This document shows, in pieces, positions 16,609 to 25,757 of a DNA stretch of 58,345 nucleotides (within the stretch, counting starts at the first letter, position 1; each line of letters opens with the position of its first letter). The position numbers were made by a program, and so were the translations under genes. The notes under the pieces are model-generated. The model made no database searches and had not been told where the DNA came from. It saw only the letters and a program-made list of their open reading frames with translations. The stretch is from Rhizobiaceae bacterium (GTDB taxonomy: Bacteria; Pseudomonadota; Alphaproteobacteria; Rhizobiales; Rhizobiaceae), in assembly GCA_016742175.1 (NCBI GenBank), contig JACVCH010000024.1:1-58345 (forward strand), written 5' to 3'.

Positions 16609-17715
16609 TCAGGCGGCGCGGAACTTCGCGACGATGGTGTCGCCCATCTCGGTGGTCGAGACGGTCTTCATGCCGTCCGACGCGATGTCCTTCGTGCGGA
16701 TGCCGTCGTCGAGCACCGCCGAGATCGCGGCTTCCAGGCGGTCGGCCTCGGCGATCATCTCGAAGGAATAGCGAAGGCACATGGCGAAGGAGGCGATCAT
16801 GGCGATCGGGTTGGCGATGCCCTGGCCGGCGATGTCCGGCGCCGAGCCGTGGACGGGCTCGTAGAGCGCCTTGCGCTTGCCGGTCTTGGCGTCCGGCGCG
16901 CCGAGCGAGGCGGACGGCAGCATGCCGAGCGAACCGGTCAGCATGGCGGCGACGTCGGACAGCATGTCGCCGAAGAGGTTGTCGGTGACGATGACGTCGA
17001 ACTGCTTGGGCCAGCGGACGAGCTGCATGCCGCCGGCGTCAGCCAGCATGTGGGTGAGCTTGACGTCGGAATATTTCGCCTTGTGGGTTGCCGTGACGAC
17101 CTCGTTCCAAAGGACGCCCGACTTCATCACGTTGCGCTTTTCCATCGAGCAGACTTCGTTGCGGCGCGTGCGCGCCAGCTCGAAGGCGACGCCCGAGATG
17201 CGCTCGATTTCGAACGTGTCGTAGACCTGCGTGTCGATGGCGCGCTTCTGGCCGTTGCCGAGATCCGTGATCGTCTTCGGCTCGCCGAAATAGACGCCGC
17301 CGGTCAGTTCGCGGATGATCAGGATGTCGAGGCCTTCGACCACTTCGGGCTTCAGCGACGAGGATTGCGCCAGCGCCGGATAGCAGATTGCCGGGCGCAG
17401 GTTCGCGAAGAGCTGCATGTCCTTGCGCAGGCGCAGGAGGCCGGCCTCGGGGCGCACCTCGTAGGGCACGCCATCCCATTTCGGCCCACCGACGGCGCCG
17501 AACAGCACCGCATCGGCCGCCATCGCCTTTGCCATGTCGGCCTCGGAGATCGACTGGCCGTGCGCGTCGTAGGCGCCGCCGCCGACGAGGCCTTCCTCGA
17601 TCTCGAAGCCGGCGTTCATCTCGTCGTTCATGACCGCGATCAGCTTGCGGACCTCGGCCATGGCCTCGGGGCCGATGCCGTCGCCGGGGAGAAGAAGAAG
17701 CTTGCGCGATGCCAT
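16609..17715 (-). CDS. leuB: 3-isopropylmalate dehydrogenase
   Basis: 368 residues from ATG 17715 (GGAGACCC upstream). NAD-dependent oxidative decarboxylation step of leucine synthesis, cytoplasmic. N-terminal [17 protein letters not shown] and the decarboxylating-dehydrogenase signature [20 protein letters not shown] (near residue 250) are intact; the substrate-specificity region [12 protein letters not shown] near residue 140 is typical of LeuB. It lies downstream of fbp and leuD on the same strand but in separate transcription units judged by the 124-bp and longer gaps. Confidence 0.97.
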   Translation of the reverse strand: MASRKLLLLPGDGIGPEAMAEVRKLIAVMNDEMNAGFEIEEGLVGGGAYDAHGQSISEADMAKAMAADAVLFGAVGGPKWDGVPYEVRPEAGLLRLRKDMQLFANLRPAICYPALAQSSSLKPEVVEGLDILIIRELTGGVYFGEPKTITDLGNGQKRAIDTQVYDTFEIERISGVAFELARTRRNEVCSMEKRNVMKSGVLWNEVVTATHKAKYSDVKLTHMLADAGGMQLVRWPKQFDVIVTDNLFGDMLSDVAAMLTGSLGMLPSASLGAPDAKTGKRKALYEPVHGSAPDIAGQGIANPIAMIASFAMCLRYSFEMIAEADRLEAAISAVLDDGIRTKDIASDGMKTVSTTEMGDTIVAKFRAA

Positions 17716-17839
17716 GAAGGGTCTCCGAACTTTGCGGGCCGCATGGATGACCATGCGACAGGTTTTCGTCGATGACGCTGATATTGCGCCAGAACCGCCG
17801 CGTCCAGCCTTTCCGTCAGCCAGGCGCTGGTCCAGAGGG

Positions 17840-18889
17840 TCAGGCGCGCGGCGCGACGGGAGCGGGGGCCGGCACTTCTTCCGTCTCGCGGTGGTAGGCG
17901 ACGACGCGCTCGACTTCGTCCGGATCGCCGAGCACCACGCCGACGCGCTGGTGCAGCGCCGTCGCGTCGATGTCCATGATCCGGGTGCGCCCGTCATAGG
18001 CGGCGCCGCCGGCCTGCTCGATCAGGAAGGACATCGGGTTCGCCTCGTACATCAGGCGCAATTTGCCGGGCATCTCGGGCTTACGGGCATCCCACGGATA
18101 CATGAAGATGCCGCCGCGCTTCAGGATCCGGTGGACGTCGGCCACCATGGAGGCAGTCCAGCGCATGTTGAAGTTCTTGCCCCGCGCGCCGTCCTTGCCG
18201 GCGAGGCACTCGTCGACATAGCGGCGCATGGGCGGGGCCCAGTGGCGATAGTTCGACATGTTGATGGCGAATTCGGCATAGCCCTTCGGCAGCTTGATGT
18301 TGCCCTGCGTCATGCGCCAGGAGCCCATGTCGCGGTCGAGCGCGAATTCGTAGACGCCGGTGCCGACGGTCAGGACGAGCAGGGTCTGCGGGCCGTAGAT
18401 GGCGTAGCCGGCGGCAACCTGCGTCGCGCCCTTTTGCAGGAAATCGTGCTCGTCGATCTCGCGGCCTTCCGCACCCGCCGGGGCCTTCAGCACCGAGAAG
18501 ATGGTGCCGACCGAAATGTCGACGTCGATGTTGGACGAGCCGTCGATCGGATCGAAGAGCAGGAGATATTCGCCGCGCGGGAAACGGTTCGGGATCGCAT
18601 AGATCGATTCCATCTCCTCCGACGCCATGGCGGCGAGGTGGCCGCCCCATTCATTGGCCTCGAGCAGGATTTCGTTGGCGATGACGTCGAGCTTCTTCTG
18701 GACCTCGCCCTGCACGTTCTCGCTGCCGAGGTCGCCCAGCATGCCGCCGAGCGCGCCCTTGTTGACCGAATGGCTGATCGCCTTGCAGGCGCGGGCGACG
18801 ATCTCGATCAGGAGGCGAAGCTGGCCGGGCAGCGCGTCCTGCTGGCGCTGCTGTTCGACGAGAAAGCGGGTCAGGGTCTGGTTCGTCAC
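17840..18889 (-). CDS. fbp: Fructose-1,6-bisphosphatase, class I
   Basis: 349 residues starting at GTG 18889 with GAGGA upstream. Hydrolyses fructose 1,6-bisphosphate in gluconeogenesis and the pentose-phosphate/Calvin routes. The metal and phosphate site [20 protein letters not shown] lies near residue 115; the sugar-binding region [13 protein letters not shown] and KGG-like [20 protein letters not shown] near residue 265 are typical of class I. An Ala/Pro tail of about 12 residues follows. It sits between leuD and leuB, an unusual but plausible order. Confidence 0.95.
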   Translation of the reverse strand: MTNQTLTRFLVEQQRQQDALPGQLRLLIEIVARACKAISHSVNKGALGGMLGDLGSENVQGEVQKKLDVIANEILLEANEWGGHLAAMASEEMESIYAIPNRFPRGEYLLLFDPIDGSSNIDVDISVGTIFSVLKAPAGAEGREIDEHDFLQKGATQVAAGYAIYGPQTLLVLTVGTGVYEFALDRDMGSWRMTQGNIKLPKGYAEFAINMSNYRHWAPPMRRYVDECLAGKDGARGKNFNMRWTASMVADVHRILKRGGIFMYPWDARKPEMPGKLRLMYEANPMSFLIEQAGGAAYDGRTRIMDIDATALHQRVGVVLGDPDEVERVVAYHRETEEVPAPAPVAPRA

Positions 18890-18983
18890 GCGTGCGATCC
18901 TCGGATTGGAGAGCTTTCGCGACGGTTTAGCCGTTTTTCGTGGCGGAACAAGGAAATCCGCCTTCAGTGGCGGTTTTCACGGT

Positions 18984-19223
18984 TCAGGCGGGCCGGACGA
19001 TAACCCGCAGGATGCGCCGCACGAAGGGCGCGACGACGAGGACGGCGGGGAAGGCGACGGCCCAGGACGACATCCAGGCGCGGAACCAGAGCGCGGCGAA
19101 GCCGGGCGCATCCACGCCCGCCACCAGCACCGTCGAGATGCCGGTGATGATGAAGGTCATGAAGAAGGTGAGGAACAGGCCGAAGGCGACCGGCTCCAGG
19201 CGCTTGGGGACGAAGGGCTCCAT
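18984..19223 (-). CDS. DUF2798 small membrane protein
   Basis: 79 residues with two hydrophobic segments (about residues 12-35 and 50-70) and the DUF2798 pattern PKRLEPVAFGLFLTFFMTFI ... WMSSWAVAFPAVLVVAPFVRR. Function unknown; members are two-helix inner-membrane proteins. It starts at ATG 19223, nine bases after the leuD stop, so it is probably co-transcribed with leuD. Confidence 0.85.
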   Translation of the reverse strand: MEPFVPKRLEPVAFGLFLTFFMTFIITGISTVLVAGVDAPGFAALWFRAWMSSWAVAFPAVLVVAPFVRRILRVIVRPA

Positions 19224-19231
19224 GCGCGTGG

Positions 19232-19837
19232 TCAGGCCCAGGGACGGGTCCCGGCGTAGCTCTTCTCGAAGCCCTCGATCGACGGCGCCTTTTCCATCGT
19301 CAGGCCGATATCGTCGAGGCCGTTCAAGAGGCAGTGGCGCTTGAAGGCATCGAGGTCGAACTTGATCATGCCGCCGTCGGGGCCGCGGATCTCGCAGACT
19401 TCGAGATCGACGGTCAGCGTCGCGTTGGCGCCGCGCGAGGCGTCGTCGAGGAGCTTGTCCAGGTCCTCCGGGCTGACCGTGATCGGCAGGATGCCGTTCT
19501 TGAAGCAGTTGTTGTAGAAGATGTCGGCGAAGGAGGTCGAGATCACGCAGCGGATGCCGAAATCGAGCAGCGCCCACGGGGCATGCTCGCGCGAGGAGCC
19601 GCAGCCGAAATTGTCGCCCGCGACGAGGATCTGCGCGTTGCGGTAGGCCGGCTTGTTCAGGACGAAGTCCGGGTTCTCAGACCCGTCCTCGTTGAAGCGC
19701 ATCTCGGCGAACAGGCCCGACCCGAGGCCGGTGCGCTTGATCGTCTTCAGGTAATCCTTCGGAATGATCATGTCGGTATCGACATTGACGATGGGGAGCG
19801 GTGCGGCGACGCCAGTCAGCTTCGTGAACTTTTCCAT
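19232..19837 (-). CDS. leuD: 3-isopropylmalate dehydratase small subunit
   Basis: 201 residues; partners LeuC to isomerise isopropylmalate in leucine synthesis. The swivel-domain hallmark [20 protein letters not shown] is near residue 77 and [14 protein letters not shown] near residue 19; [17 protein letters not shown] follows. LeuC is not in the window, as is usual in Rhizobiales where leuC is unlinked. Confidence 0.97.
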   Translation of the reverse strand: MEKFTKLTGVAAPLPIVNVDTDMIIPKDYLKTIKRTGLGSGLFAEMRFNEDGSENPDFVLNKPAYRNAQILVAGDNFGCGSSREHAPWALLDFGIRCVISTSFADIFYNNCFKNGILPITVSPEDLDKLLDDASRGANATLTVDLEVCEIRGPDGGMIKFDLDAFKRHCLLNGLDDIGLTMEKAPSIEGFEKSYAGTRPWA

Positions 19838-19908
19838 CTTCCGAAGTCCGTTTCCGTTGCGATTGTTGCGCTTCCTTTACACAAAGCGGGGCGGCAACGC
19901 AAAGCCTC

Positions 19909-21075
19909 TCAGATCACGTTGAGTTCGCGGAACGGGCGGTTTTCGACAATCCGCGAATAGCCGAAGGCGGTGCAGTCGATCGTGCGGTATTCGCCGTGGA
20001 CGATCCATTCGGCAAGCGCCTTGCCGACCGCCGGCGCCTGCTGCAGGCCGTGGCCGGAAAAGCCGTTGGCGAAGAGGAAGTTCGCGACGTGCGGATGCGG
20101 GCCGATGACGGCGTTCTGGTCGAGGCTGTTGTAGTCGTAGTGCCCGGCCCAGGCGCGGCCAGGCTTCAGGGCCTCGAAGGCGGGAATGCGCGTGGCGAGG
20201 ACCGGCCAGATTATCTCCTCGAAGAGTGGCCAGTCGGGCTCGAAATCGGCGGGGTCGGCCGGGCCGTCCGTCGCGGAATCTTCGGCGCCGCCGGTGATGT
20301 AGACCGAGCCTTCCGGCCGGACATAGACGCCGGACGGGTCGACGAGGAGCGGCATATCGTCAAACCGATCCGCGGCCTCGAAGACGAAGACCGAACGCTT
20401 GCGCGGCTCGACGGGGAGCGCGAGGCCGGCGAGCGCCGCAAGATTTCCGGCATTGGGACCGGCGGCGTTGATGACGAGGCCGGTCTCGATGGTGGTGCCG
20501 TCGGCGAGCGTCACGCCGGAGATGCGGTCGCCGCTGCGGACGATGGCGGTGACTTCGCCCTTCACGAGATCGATGTCGCGGGACTTTAGGGCTGCGCGTA
20601 GGAGGCCGAGCAAAGCGTGGGCGTCGAACCAGCCCTCACCGGTCACGCCATAGGCGCCGGCGGCGACGCCGTCCGCCGAGAGCCAGGCGAAGCGGGCTTC
20701 GAGTTCTGCCGCTGACAGGAGCGCGATGTCGGCGCCCTCCGCCATCTGCACGCGATGGTTCGCGGCGAGGATGTCGCGGCCCTCCGCGCTGGCGAGGATG
20801 AGATAGCCCTTTTCGCGAAAGGCGATGTCGGCCGACGTGCCGAACCGGGCCTGAAGCTCGCGGAAGAACCGGAGCGTGAGGCGCGACAGGCGGATGTTTT
20901 CGGGGATCGAGAATTGCTGGCGGATGGAGGCGCAGGAGAGCGTGGTCGCGGCCTGCGCAAAGCTCGTGTCGCGCTCGATGACGGCGATGGTGCCGTGGTA
21001 GCCTTCCTCGCGCAGGAAATAGGCGATGGACGCGCCGACGATCGCGCCTCCGACGATGACGATGTCGCGGTGCAT
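19909..21075 (-). CDS. FAD-dependent amine/amino-acid oxidase (DAO family)
   Basis: 388 residues from ATG 21075. The N-terminal dinucleotide motif IVIVGGAIVGASIAYFL has Ala at the third glycine position, as in dimethylglycine/sarcosine oxidase relatives. TLSCASIRQQFSIPENIRLS near residue 45 and the C-terminal HGLQQAPAVGKALAEWIVHG complete the DAO fold. Likely oxidises a secondary amine or amino acid (FOXRED1/sarcosine-oxidase-like subgroup); substrate unknown. Monocistronic, divergent from the CoA-ester lyase gene. Confidence 0.88.
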   Translation of the reverse strand: MHRDIVIVGGAIVGASIAYFLREEGYHGTIAVIERDTSFAQAATTLSCASIRQQFSIPENIRLSRLTLRFFRELQARFGTSADIAFREKGYLILASAEGRDILAANHRVQMAEGADIALLSAAELEARFAWLSADGVAAGAYGVTGEGWFDAHALLGLLRAALKSRDIDLVKGEVTAIVRSGDRISGVTLADGTTIETGLVINAAGPNAGNLAALAGLALPVEPRKRSVFVFEAADRFDDMPLLVDPSGVYVRPEGSVYITGGAEDSATDGPADPADFEPDWPLFEEIIWPVLATRIPAFEALKPGRAWAGHYDYNSLDQNAVIGPHPHVANFLFANGFSGHGLQQAPAVGKALAEWIVHGEYRTIDCTAFGYSRIVENRPFRELNVI

Positions 21076-21202
21076 GAATGGGTTCCCGTTTGGCAGGAAG
21101 GAATCAGGTTCGCACGGTGTGGGCAAGGGTGGTCTGGCGGAATCTGGTGTGGACGCGACTTGCCCTGGTCTTGGCGGAATCTGGGGTTGAGAGGGCGAGG
21201 CA

Positions 21203-21231
21203 TGGACCCCTGTGCTTGTCACAGGGGTCCA
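21203..21231. repeat. Intergenic palindrome (12-bp stem)
   Basis: TGGACCCCTGTG / CACAGGGGTCCA with a 5-base loop, in the 227-bp divergent gap. Next to it, two near-identical 15-base blocks TGGCGGAATCTGG(T/G)GT (about 21134 and 21167) form a direct repeat. No T-run, so it is more like a dispersed repeat than a terminator. Confidence 0.65.
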
Positions 21232-21302
21232 GGCCTCTTCGTTCGATACTGACGCAAGCATCCGACACTTGCAGCCACCGCCTCGCCGGGCCACAAAGCG
21301 GC

Positions 21303-22169
21303 ATGACCATGCGACCCAACCGCCCACGCCGCTCGGTGCTCTATGTGCCTGCCACGAACGCCAAGGCGCTCGCCAAGATCGCGACGCTTGCCTGCGACGC
21401 GGTGGTGATCGACCTCGAGGATGCGGTCGCGCTGTCGCAGAAGGTCGGGGCGCGGGAGGCGGCGTGCCGGTTCATCGCTGAACGGGGCGCAGGCGCGAAG
21501 GAGACGGTGCTGCGGATCAATGCGCTGTCGAGCGAATGGGGGCGGGACGACCTGCGCGCCGCGCGCGAGGCCTCGCCCGATGCGGTGCTGCTGCCGAAGG
21601 TCGACGGGCCGCGCGACATTCTCGACGCCGACAGGCTGCTCGACCGGGGCGACACCGGATGCTGGCTGTGGGCGATGATCGAGACGCCGCGCGCCATGCT
21701 CAATCTCGGCGCCATCGCCGAACTCGGTCGGGACAATGCGGCGCGGCTTGCCTGCCTCGTCGCCGGCACCAACGATCTCGTCAAGGACACCGGTATCCTG
21801 GCGACGCCGGACCGGCGATACCTGACGCCGTGGCTGATGCAGATGGTGCTTGCGGCGCGCGCGGGTGGGCTCGACGTTCTCGACGGCGTCTCGAACGACT
21901 TTCGCGATCTGGACGCGTTCGGCGCCGAGTGCCGCGAGGGCGCGAATATGGGTTTCGACGGCAAGACGCTGATCCATCCCGCGCAGATCGACCCGGCCAA
22001 TGCGGCGTTTTCGCCGAGCGACGAGGCGGTCGCGGAGGCGCATGCCATCCGCGCTGCCTTCGCCCTGCCGGAAAATCGCGACAGGGGCGTCATTTCGCTT
22101 GATGGAAAGATGGTCGAGCGGCTTCATCTGGAACAGGCCGAGCGACTGCTGACGAAAGCTGGACGATAA
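21303..22169 (+). CDS. HpcH/HpaI-type CoA ester lyase (CitE-like)
   Basis: 288 residues from ATG 21303. TIM-barrel lyase of the citrate-lyase beta/malyl-CoA lyase group: RSVLYVPATNAKALAKI near residue 9, Mg-binding VIDLEDAVA near residue 35, the metal glutamate segment MIETPRAMLN near residue 124, and GFDGKTLIHPAQID near residue 216. Candidate reactions are cleavage of (S)-citramalyl-CoA or beta-methylmalyl-CoA, or malyl-CoA thioester hydrolysis; the sequence does not decide. The DUF1737 gene follows after 9 bases, so the two form an operon. Confidence 0.9.
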   Translation: MTMRPNRPRRSVLYVPATNAKALAKIATLACDAVVIDLEDAVALSQKVGAREAACRFIAERGAGAKETVLRINALSSEWGRDDLRAAREASPDAVLLPKVDGPRDILDADRLLDRGDTGCWLWAMIETPRAMLNLGAIAELGRDNAARLACLVAGTNDLVKDTGILATPDRRYLTPWLMQMVLAARAGGLDVLDGVSNDFRDLDAFGAECREGANMGFDGKTLIHPAQIDPANAAFSPSDEAVAEAHAIRAAFALPENRDRGVISLDGKMVERLHLEQAERLLTKAGR

Positions 22170-22178
22170 GGAAAGAAG

Positions 22179-22385
22179 ATGCGGCTTTACCGATTGCTGA
22201 CGGGACCGGACGATTCGAGCTTCTGCCACAAGGTGTCGAACGCGCTCGCCAAGGGCTGGCACCTCTATGGGTCGCCGACCTATGCCTACGATGCGCAAGC
22301 CCAGGCGATGCGCTGCGGGCAGGCGGTGGTCAAGGACGTGCCGGGCGTCGAGTACGATCCGTCAATGAAGCTCGGCGAGCAGTAG
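22179..22385 (+). CDS. DUF1737 protein
   Basis: 68 residues. The DUF1737 pattern YRLLTGPDDSSFCHKVSNAL ... GWHLYGSPTYAYD ... MRCGQAVVKDV is complete. These small proteins are often found next to lyase or methyltransferase genes and may bind them; function is not established. Preceded by AAGGAAAGA at good spacing and overlapping the end of the convergent gene by 24 bases. Confidence 0.88.
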   Translation: MRLYRLLTGPDDSSFCHKVSNALAKGWHLYGSPTYAYDAQAQAMRCGQAVVKDVPGVEYDPSMKLGEQ

Positions 22386-22949
22386 CTCGGAGGTGACTTC
22401 GAGCGCGCGATCCTCGCGTGCGGCGGTGCCGTGCGGCGGAAGGTGGGCGGCGAGGACGCGGTCGCGCTCGGCGATGAGGTGCGCGATCTCGTCCTCATAG
22501 GCGGCGAAGATCGCCGTCAGCCAGCGGTTCACCAGATAGGACGGGCGCGGCATCTGCATGTCGAAGCGGCGGGCGAGCGGGATCGTGCCTTCAGCGTCCA
22601 GCCAGTCGTCGCCGACCACCCACTGGTTGACGGTGAAGATGCGCAGGCGTTTTCCGTAAGCATCGACGCCGATGGCGGCGAGGTGATGGATCGGGCCATC
22701 GATGCCATTGGGGCGCAGGAAGCAGTGGAAATGGCCGTGCTCGGCCGCGCCCTCTTCCGCCGGGTGGCAGTGGTAGAACCATTGCGCGCCCGAGGCGGGG
22801 TCGAAGACGTCGCCTTGCGGATAGTGATCCCAGACAGTCACACCGGCTGCGTCGCGGAAGGTTTCCGTCAGGACATTCTGCCCGCCCTTAGCGAGGATCG
22901 CTTCGCAAAAAGCGATCTCGTCGCGCGCGCGGGCTTTCGCGTCGGCCAT
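22362..22949 (-). CDS. Conserved protein with HxH...EHGHFH histidine cluster
   Basis: 195 residues from ATG 22949, which overlaps the stop of the upstream gene (TGATG); GTG 22952 is an alternative. A dense histidine motif (WFYHCHPAEEG, then AAEHGHFHCFLR, about residues 58-82) suggests a metal site; a long C-terminal helix follows. No signal peptide. I do not recognise a characterised family (possibly the group catalogued as DUF6969, from memory). It is the last gene of the rhodanese/YeeE sulfur locus, and the coupling suggests a related role. Its 3' end overlaps the DUF1737 gene. Confidence 0.75.
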   Translation of the reverse strand: MADAKARARDEIAFCEAILAKGGQNVLTETFRDAAGVTVWDHYPQGDVFDPASGAQWFYHCHPAEEGAAEHGHFHCFLRPNGIDGPIHHLAAIGVDAYGKRLRIFTVNQWVVGDDWLDAEGTIPLARRFDMQMPRPSYLVNRWLTAIFAAYEDEIAHLIAERDRVLAAHLPPHGTAAREDRALEVTSELLLAELH

Positions 22950-23362
22950 CACTCCACCACGAGGTCAGGCGCTTCCGCGTTCGGGTCCGGCAGGGGCGTC
23001 GGCGGCGGAGGCGGGGGCGCGAGTTGGGATGCTTCTGCCGGTGGTGCGGCGGGTGGCGGAGGTGGTGCGCGCAGGGCTTGCGGGGCGGCGGCCGCGCATG
23101 GTGCGGCAGCGGCGCAGGGTGCTTGCGCGGGTGGGGGCGGAGGAGCGGCCAGCGGCGCGCCGGCAGCGCAAGGGGCTGCCGCTGCACATGGAGCTGCCGC
23201 CGCGCAGGGCGCTGCGGCGGCGCATGGGGCGGCACCGGATTGCGCCTGCCCGGCGACGGGTGCCGCTGCTCGTTGCACTGGGTGATTGACGTGATCGACG
23301 GCGATCGCCGCGGTGGCGGCGGCGAGGGCGGCGCCGAAGAGGACGGTGTTGTGGGCGCTCAT
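22949..23362 (-). CDS. Cysteine-hexamer-repeat (PCAAAA)n membrane-anchored protein
   Basis: 137 residues. A short hydrophobic N-terminus (about residues 6-22) is followed by a low-complexity region in which PCAAAA hexamers place cysteines at residues 47, 53, 59, 65, 83 and 89; the 65-to-83 gap is exactly three hexamers, so all six are in register. Pro-rich linkers (PPPPP, APPPPPAAPP) and an acidic end follow. ATG 23362 overlaps the stop of the YeeE gene by 4 bases (ATGA), and its own stop overlaps the next start. Function unknown; position after a sulfur permease and a rhodanese suggests the cysteines carry sulfur or metal. Confidence 0.75.
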   Translation of the reverse strand: MSAHNTVLFGAALAAATAAIAVDHVNHPVQRAAAPVAGQAQSGAAPCAAAAPCAAAAPCAAAAPCAAGAPLAAPPPPPAQAPCAAAAPCAAAAPQALRAPPPPPAAPPAEASQLAPPPPPPTPLPDPNAEAPDLVVE

Positions 23363-24573
23363 TTCCTGGCGAATCCGTCGAGGCCGAAGAGGGGACGGGC
23401 CCAGACGCCCACCCATGAGCCGGCGAAGGCGGCGGCGAACCAGAGCCAGCCATGCAGGCTGCCCGAGGCGATGCCGGAAAAGAGTGCGCCGATGTTGCAT
23501 CCGAAGGAGAGCCGCGCGCCATAGCCCATCAGGATGCCGCCGATCGCGGCCGCCAGCATGGACAGGAACGGCACGGCGACCTTGGGCGCGAACTTGCCGG
23601 CGAGGCTGGCGGCAAGGCCGGCGCCGAGGATGATGCCGAAATTCATCACCGAGACGGTGTCGGCGAGGACGGAGGACGAGAGCGCGCGCTGCGGTCCCGG
23701 CCAGTTCCAGAACTCCCACGTCTCGACCGGGATGCCGGCGACCTGCGCGGCCTTTGCGCCCCAAAGGCCGAAGCCGAAGGTGACGGACCAGGGGTGGCCG
23801 GCGAGAAGCAGCGTCGCAATGTTGAGGAGCGCGAGCAGGATTCCGGCGCCGACGAGCGGCCAAGGGCCGGAGAGAATCCACGTCCAACCGGGCCGGGCCG
23901 GGGCGGGCTCGGCTTCGAGATTGCCGTGGACGCGGCGCTCGATCAGGGCGGTGACCAGCGCGACGAGGCCGAGTGCGGCGAGGGTCGCGAGGATCGCCGA
24001 GCCGATGCCGATCTCGTTGCCGAGGCTGATGGCGGGCATCGACGGCAGGCCGAGCCACCACGGCAAATGCGCGGTGCCGATGACGGCGCCGACGATGAAG
24101 AAGGCGAGGGTGACGAGCATGCGCGAGGACCCGCCGCCGACGGTGAAGAGCGTGCCCGAGCCGCAACCGCCGCCAAGCTGCATGCCGAGGCCGAAGATCG
24201 CGGCGCCGACGAGGACGGAGATTCCGACCGGCGCGGTCGCGGGCGCCAGCGCCTGTCCGCCAAGACTGCCGGCGGCCAGAAGCGGGATCATCGCGACTGC
24301 CGCGACGGCGATCATCAGCATTTGCGCGCGCATGCCGCGTCCGCGCTTTTCGACCACCATGCGCCGCCAGCCGCCCGTAAACCCGAACGAGGCGTGGTAG
24401 AGCGTCGCGCCGAGAAGGCCGCCGAGGACGAAGAGCGAAGCTTGGCGCAGATCGACCAGCCAGGCGATCAGCAGGAAGCCGGCGACGAGCGCGGTCGCCG
24501 CGACGAGCATTGGCGCGCGGTCGGGAATGGCGGGTGGCAGGTAGTTCGGGCGGGGAAAGGCGGCGTCGGTCAT
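23359..24573 (-). CDS. YeeE/YedE (TsuA-type) sulfur-compound permease
   Basis: 404-residue inner-membrane protein from ATG 24573. Two homologous halves each contain the family cysteine motif: GGGCGSGTLFTVGGG near residue 135 and LSFGCNIGALFSGIASGS near residue 360. In TsuA such cysteines relay thiosulfate through the membrane. Length and about 10 membrane segments fit the full-length family. It lies downstream of the exported rhodanese, separated by a terminator-like hairpin, and is coupled to the cysteine-repeat gene. Thiosulfate or another sulfane-sulfur compound is the likely substrate. Confidence 0.9.
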   Translation of the reverse strand: MTDAAFPRPNYLPPAIPDRAPMLVAATALVAGFLLIAWLVDLRQASLFVLGGLLGATLYHASFGFTGGWRRMVVEKRGRGMRAQMLMIAVAAVAMIPLLAAGSLGGQALAPATAPVGISVLVGAAIFGLGMQLGGGCGSGTLFTVGGGSSRMLVTLAFFIVGAVIGTAHLPWWLGLPSMPAISLGNEIGIGSAILATLAALGLVALVTALIERRVHGNLEAEPAPARPGWTWILSGPWPLVGAGILLALLNIATLLLAGHPWSVTFGFGLWGAKAAQVAGIPVETWEFWNWPGPQRALSSSVLADTVSVMNFGIILGAGLAASLAGKFAPKVAVPFLSMLAAAIGGILMGYGARLSFGCNIGALFSGIASGSLHGWLWFAAAFAGSWVGVWARPLFGLDGFARK

Positions 24574-24594
24574 GATGTCCGGTTGGTCTCGGTC

Positions 24595-24628
24595 AAAAAG
24601 CGAATGCCCGGCGGGGCCGGACATTCGC
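24595..24628 (-). terminator. Hairpin with U-run between rhodanese and permease genes
   Basis: Minus-strand stem GCGAATG-t-CCGGC / GCCGG-g-CATTCGC followed by UUUUU. It would end or attenuate the rhodanese transcript before the YeeE gene. Confidence 0.75.
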
Positions 24629-24683
24629 AATATCTTGGGAGATTAGCGTCGTTTTCCGGCGGCGTCGCCGGGAAATGATTAGC

Positions 24684-25604
24684 TCAGGTGCCCGACTTGT
24701 TCTCGACCGGGCGGCTTTCGTCGACGGTCCATTCGGCCATCGAGCCGTCATACATGGCGGTCTGCTTGTTGCCGAGGACTTCGGACAGGCCGAACCAGGC
24801 GATAGAGGCCCAGTGGCCGGTGTTGCAGAAGGCGATGTTCTCCTGGTCCTTGGCGAGGCCGACGGCGGTCGAGAGGGCCTCGACGGTCTCGGGCTTGGCG
24901 AAGGTGGCATATTCGGCGCTGTAGAGCTTTGAATGTTCGATGTTGACCGCGCCGGGGATTGTGCCTTCGGTGCGCACGACCGGGCTCTTCGACTTGCCTT
25001 CGTACTGCTCGGCCGGGCGGCCGTCGACGAGGGTCACGCCGGCGTCGAGTGCGGCCTGCACTTCCTCGGTCGTCGCGAGGATGTCGTCATTGATCTCGGC
25101 GGTGAACTCGGCCGCTTCGGGCGTTGCCGCTTCCGCGACGCGCGGCAGGCCGGCGGCGTCGTACTGGCGCCAGCCGCCGTCGAGGATCGAGACGGCGTCG
25201 TGGCCGAGATGCTTGAAGGTCCAGTAGATTCGGGTCGCGCCGCCGAACTCGGACGAATCCGTGCCCCAGGGCACGATGACGACATGGTCGTCATTGTCGA
25301 TGCCGAGCGAGCCGATCAGCTTGGTGATCTGGTCGAGCGGCGGCAACTGGCCCGGCACGCCGTCGACTTCGGTGCGCCAGCCGGCCGAGGCATAGGGCGC
25401 GACGACGGCGTTCTCGATATAGGGCGTCTCGCCGAGATCGGTGCCTTCGATTTCGTCGCGGATGTCGAGCACGACGACGTTCTCGCCGTTGGCATTGGTC
25501 TTCAGCCATTCGGCGGTGACGAGCGGGGTCACCTCCGGGGCTTGCGCGAAGGCGGGCGCTGCGGCGCCGAGTGCGAGGGTCATGGCCAGGGCTGCGATGC
25601 GCAT
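24684..25604 (-). CDS. Exported rhodanese (thiosulfate sulfurtransferase), two-domain
   Basis: 306 residues from ATG 25604 with AGGAGAG upstream. A signal peptide (about residues 1-20, AFAQA cleavage) sends it to the periplasm. The first rhodanese-like domain (VVVLDIRDEIEGTDLGETPY) lacks a cysteine and is inactive; the second keeps the active-site loop FCNTGHWASIAWFGL near residue 260. Likely transfers or releases sulfane sulfur outside the cytoplasm, feeding the YeeE-type permease encoded downstream. Confidence 0.92.
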   Translation of the reverse strand: MRIAALAMTLALGAAAPAFAQAPEVTPLVTAEWLKTNANGENVVVLDIRDEIEGTDLGETPYIENAVVAPYASAGWRTEVDGVPGQLPPLDQITKLIGSLGIDNDDHVVIVPWGTDSSEFGGATRIYWTFKHLGHDAVSILDGGWRQYDAAGLPRVAEAATPEAAEFTAEINDDILATTEEVQAALDAGVTLVDGRPAEQYEGKSKSPVVRTEGTIPGAVNIEHSKLYSAEYATFAKPETVEALSTAVGLAKDQENIAFCNTGHWASIAWFGLSEVLGNKQTAMYDGSMAEWTVDESRPVENKSGT

Positions 25605-25757
25605 TGCCGTCTCTCCTGAGAAGGGGGAAATTCTGCACCCAATATAGTGGAGCGGAAGGCCCGGAGAGGGGTATGCAACGTTCATTCTGTCGCTTAGGCG
25701 TAGAATTTCAGTCCTGCAAGAACTCCGAAACGAGAACCATTTTCCACGGACGATGAA

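Noticed and set aside
21078-21302. N-terminal extension of the CoA-ester lyase through the palindrome
   Set aside because: It would translate a palindromic repeat, and the family start (RRSVLYVP) is only a few residues after ATG 21303.
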